This document shows positions 6,766 through 7,644 of a stretch of 7,644 nt of DNA, piece after piece. The notes under the pieces are model-generated. The model ran no database searches. It had not been told where the DNA came from and worked only from the letters and a program-made list of their open reading frames with translations. The first letter of the stretch is position 1, and every line of letters begins with the position of its first letter. Where the stretch lies: positions 1 to 7,644 of the forward strand of contig CAKRLN010000101.1 in assembly GCA_934359535.1 (NCBI GenBank). The letters are read 5' to 3'. The stretch comes from an uncultured Lachnospiraceae bacterium (GTDB lineage: Bacteria; Bacillota; Clostridia; Lachnospirales; Lachnospiraceae). A program made the translations under genes and the position numbers.

Positions 6766-7644
6766 TTGCAGAGACGACTGAGACAGCTGGCAGGCGGCCG
6801 GTTTGATGTGACCCCTCCAGAACTTGAATTTTCTGTGGAGAGTATTGAACTTTTGGCACAGGAAGGGAAAAACTGTTTGGGGAGTTTTGAAATCATAAAC
6901 AAAAACAGAATTCCAACACATGGAATGGTTTATTCCACAAATCCAAGAATGGAATGTCTGACGCCACAGTTTGAAGGGGACAGAAGTACAGTCACATATC
7001 AATTCCATAGCGAAGGACTAAGCGAAGGGGATATTCTAAGAGGCAGCTTTGTAATACTGTGCAGCCAGCGTGAATATAGCCTTTCTTTTTGTGTATCTGT
7101 AGGACGGTCTTATCCCGTTCTGGCAGGCAAAACAATCCGGACACTGGATGATTTCGCAAAGGCAGCAGAGAAGGACTGGCAGGAAGCATACCGGATTTTT
7201 TATTCTCCGGAATTTGAAATTATCTTGGAAGGGGCAGACGAAAAGGAGGTCTTGTTATACCGGGCATATCAAAAAGCAATGCCGTGCAGCCGGAATCTGG
7301 AAGAATTTTTCGTTGGTGCCAGGAAAAAAAGACCTACTGGCATTTCCGTCCAGACAGCAGAGCTTTCGTTTTTTGATTTTGATGAATGCAGGCAGGAAAA
7401 GATTGAAATTCAAAAGGACGGATGGGGCTATACAAAGATTATGGTTCAGACGGAGGGAAACTTTCTTTTTGCGGAAAGAGCCCAGATTGAGACAGAGGAT
7501 TTTATCGGAAGCATGTATAAGCTTCCGGTTACTGTTGATCCATCAGCAATGCACGCTGGCAGAAATTATGGACGCGTGATCTTAAAAAATGGTGAAAAAA
7601 GCTATGAGGTTTTGGTTGTGGCAGAATGCGGCATCCGAAAAGAG
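6766..7644 (+). CDS. DUF5717-type protein of unknown function, N-terminal 293 residues (cut by right edge)
   Basis: The function is unknown. From memory the text resembles DUF5717, a family of large (about 1,200-residue) Lachnospiraceae proteins, in features such as RMECLT (61-66), SEGDILRG (86-93) and FYSPEF (145-150). The start is TTG at 6766: AGGTGAT (6756-6762) matches the 16S-complementary sequence, with seven bases between its AGG and the TTG. An in-frame TGA at 6724 rules out a longer frame, and no in-frame ATG lies between. There is no signal peptide or membrane segment, so the visible part is probably cytoplasmic. Residues 17-113 look like a beta-sandwich, 126-187 are largely helical with W138, and 194-289 look like a second beta-sandwich similar to the first. 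The frame stays open to the last base. It has its own promoter, divergent from the cobD-like gene. Confidence 0.82.
   Translation, partial: MQRRLRQLAGGRFDVTPPELEFSVESIELLAQEGKNCLGSFEIINKNRIPTHGMVYSTNPRMECLTPQFEGDRSTVTYQFHSEGLSEGDILRGSFVILCSQREYSLSFCVSVGRSYPVLAGKTIRTLDDFAKAAEKDWQEAYRIFYSPEFEIILEGADEKEVLLYRAYQKAMPCSRNLEEFFVGARKKRPTGISVQTAELSFFDFDECRQEKIEIQKDGWGYTKIMVQTEGNFLFAERAQIETEDFIGSMYKLPVTVDPSAMHAGRNYGRVILKNGEKSYEVLVVAECGIRKE

Noticed and set aside
6718..7008. A 96-codon minus-strand open frame
   Set aside because: It overlaps the cobD-like promoter -35 box and lies antisense to the DUF5717-type gene. It has a biased Cys/Phe/Ser composition and no recognisable domain.
7148..7579. A 143-codon plus-strand open frame beginning with ATG
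   Set aside because: It overlaps the DUF5717-type coding region in another frame. Its predicted protein is rich in Arg/Lys with no family resemblance, whereas the frame from 6766 reads as a coherent protein across the same bases.
1..7644. A multi-gene defence, mobile or secondary-metabolite system
   Set aside because: No recombinase, transposase, toxin-antitoxin, nuclease, CRISPR repeat or biosynthetic core gene is visible. The genes are independently transcribed and mostly of known metabolic or transport families.

Overview
The window looks like a piece of a low-GC Gram-positive anaerobe, most likely a Lachnospiraceae member (Roseburia/Agathobacter/Blautia-like). The reasons are strong AGGAGG-type ribosome binding sites, AT-rich intergenic DNA with sigma-A-like promoters, a ferredoxin-linked NfnAB pair, and a rightmost gene that I recognise from memory as DUF5717, a family I associate with Lachnospiraceae. 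No RNA genes, CRISPR arrays, insertion sequences or prophage pieces are visible.

Layout, left to right. (1) 2-544, plus strand: the C-terminal part of an ABC-transporter ATPase of the TrpXYZ/COG1101 type, cut by the left edge. (2) 628-1512 and 1538-2923, plus strand: the two subunits of a NADH-dependent reduced ferredoxin:NADP+ oxidoreductase-like flavoprotein (NfnA and NfnB), forming a two-gene operon with its own likely promoter and a clear intrinsic terminator at 2941-2982. (3) 3197-5569, plus strand: a complete 790-residue P-type cation ATPase of the CtpE-like type. (4) 5571-6662, minus strand: a PLP-dependent enzyme of the CobD/HisC type, converging on the ATPase gene with one base between the stop codons. 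(5) 6766 to the right edge, plus strand: the N-terminal 293 residues of a DUF5717-type protein that starts at TTG and is open at the right edge.

Most of the window reads as core metabolism and ion transport: electron transfer between ferredoxin, NADH and NADPH (NfnAB), solute import (ABC ATPase), cation transport (P-type ATPase) and a PLP enzyme. The genes do not form one pathway, and I see no new multi-gene system. The parts most worth a second look are at the right end. There the divergent promoters of the PLP enzyme and the DUF5717 gene face each other, with their -10 boxes forming a perfect inverted repeat two bases apart. The visible DUF5717 protein also seems to carry two similar beta-sandwich-like segments separated by a helical linker. 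All family assignments come from motif reading, without database searches.
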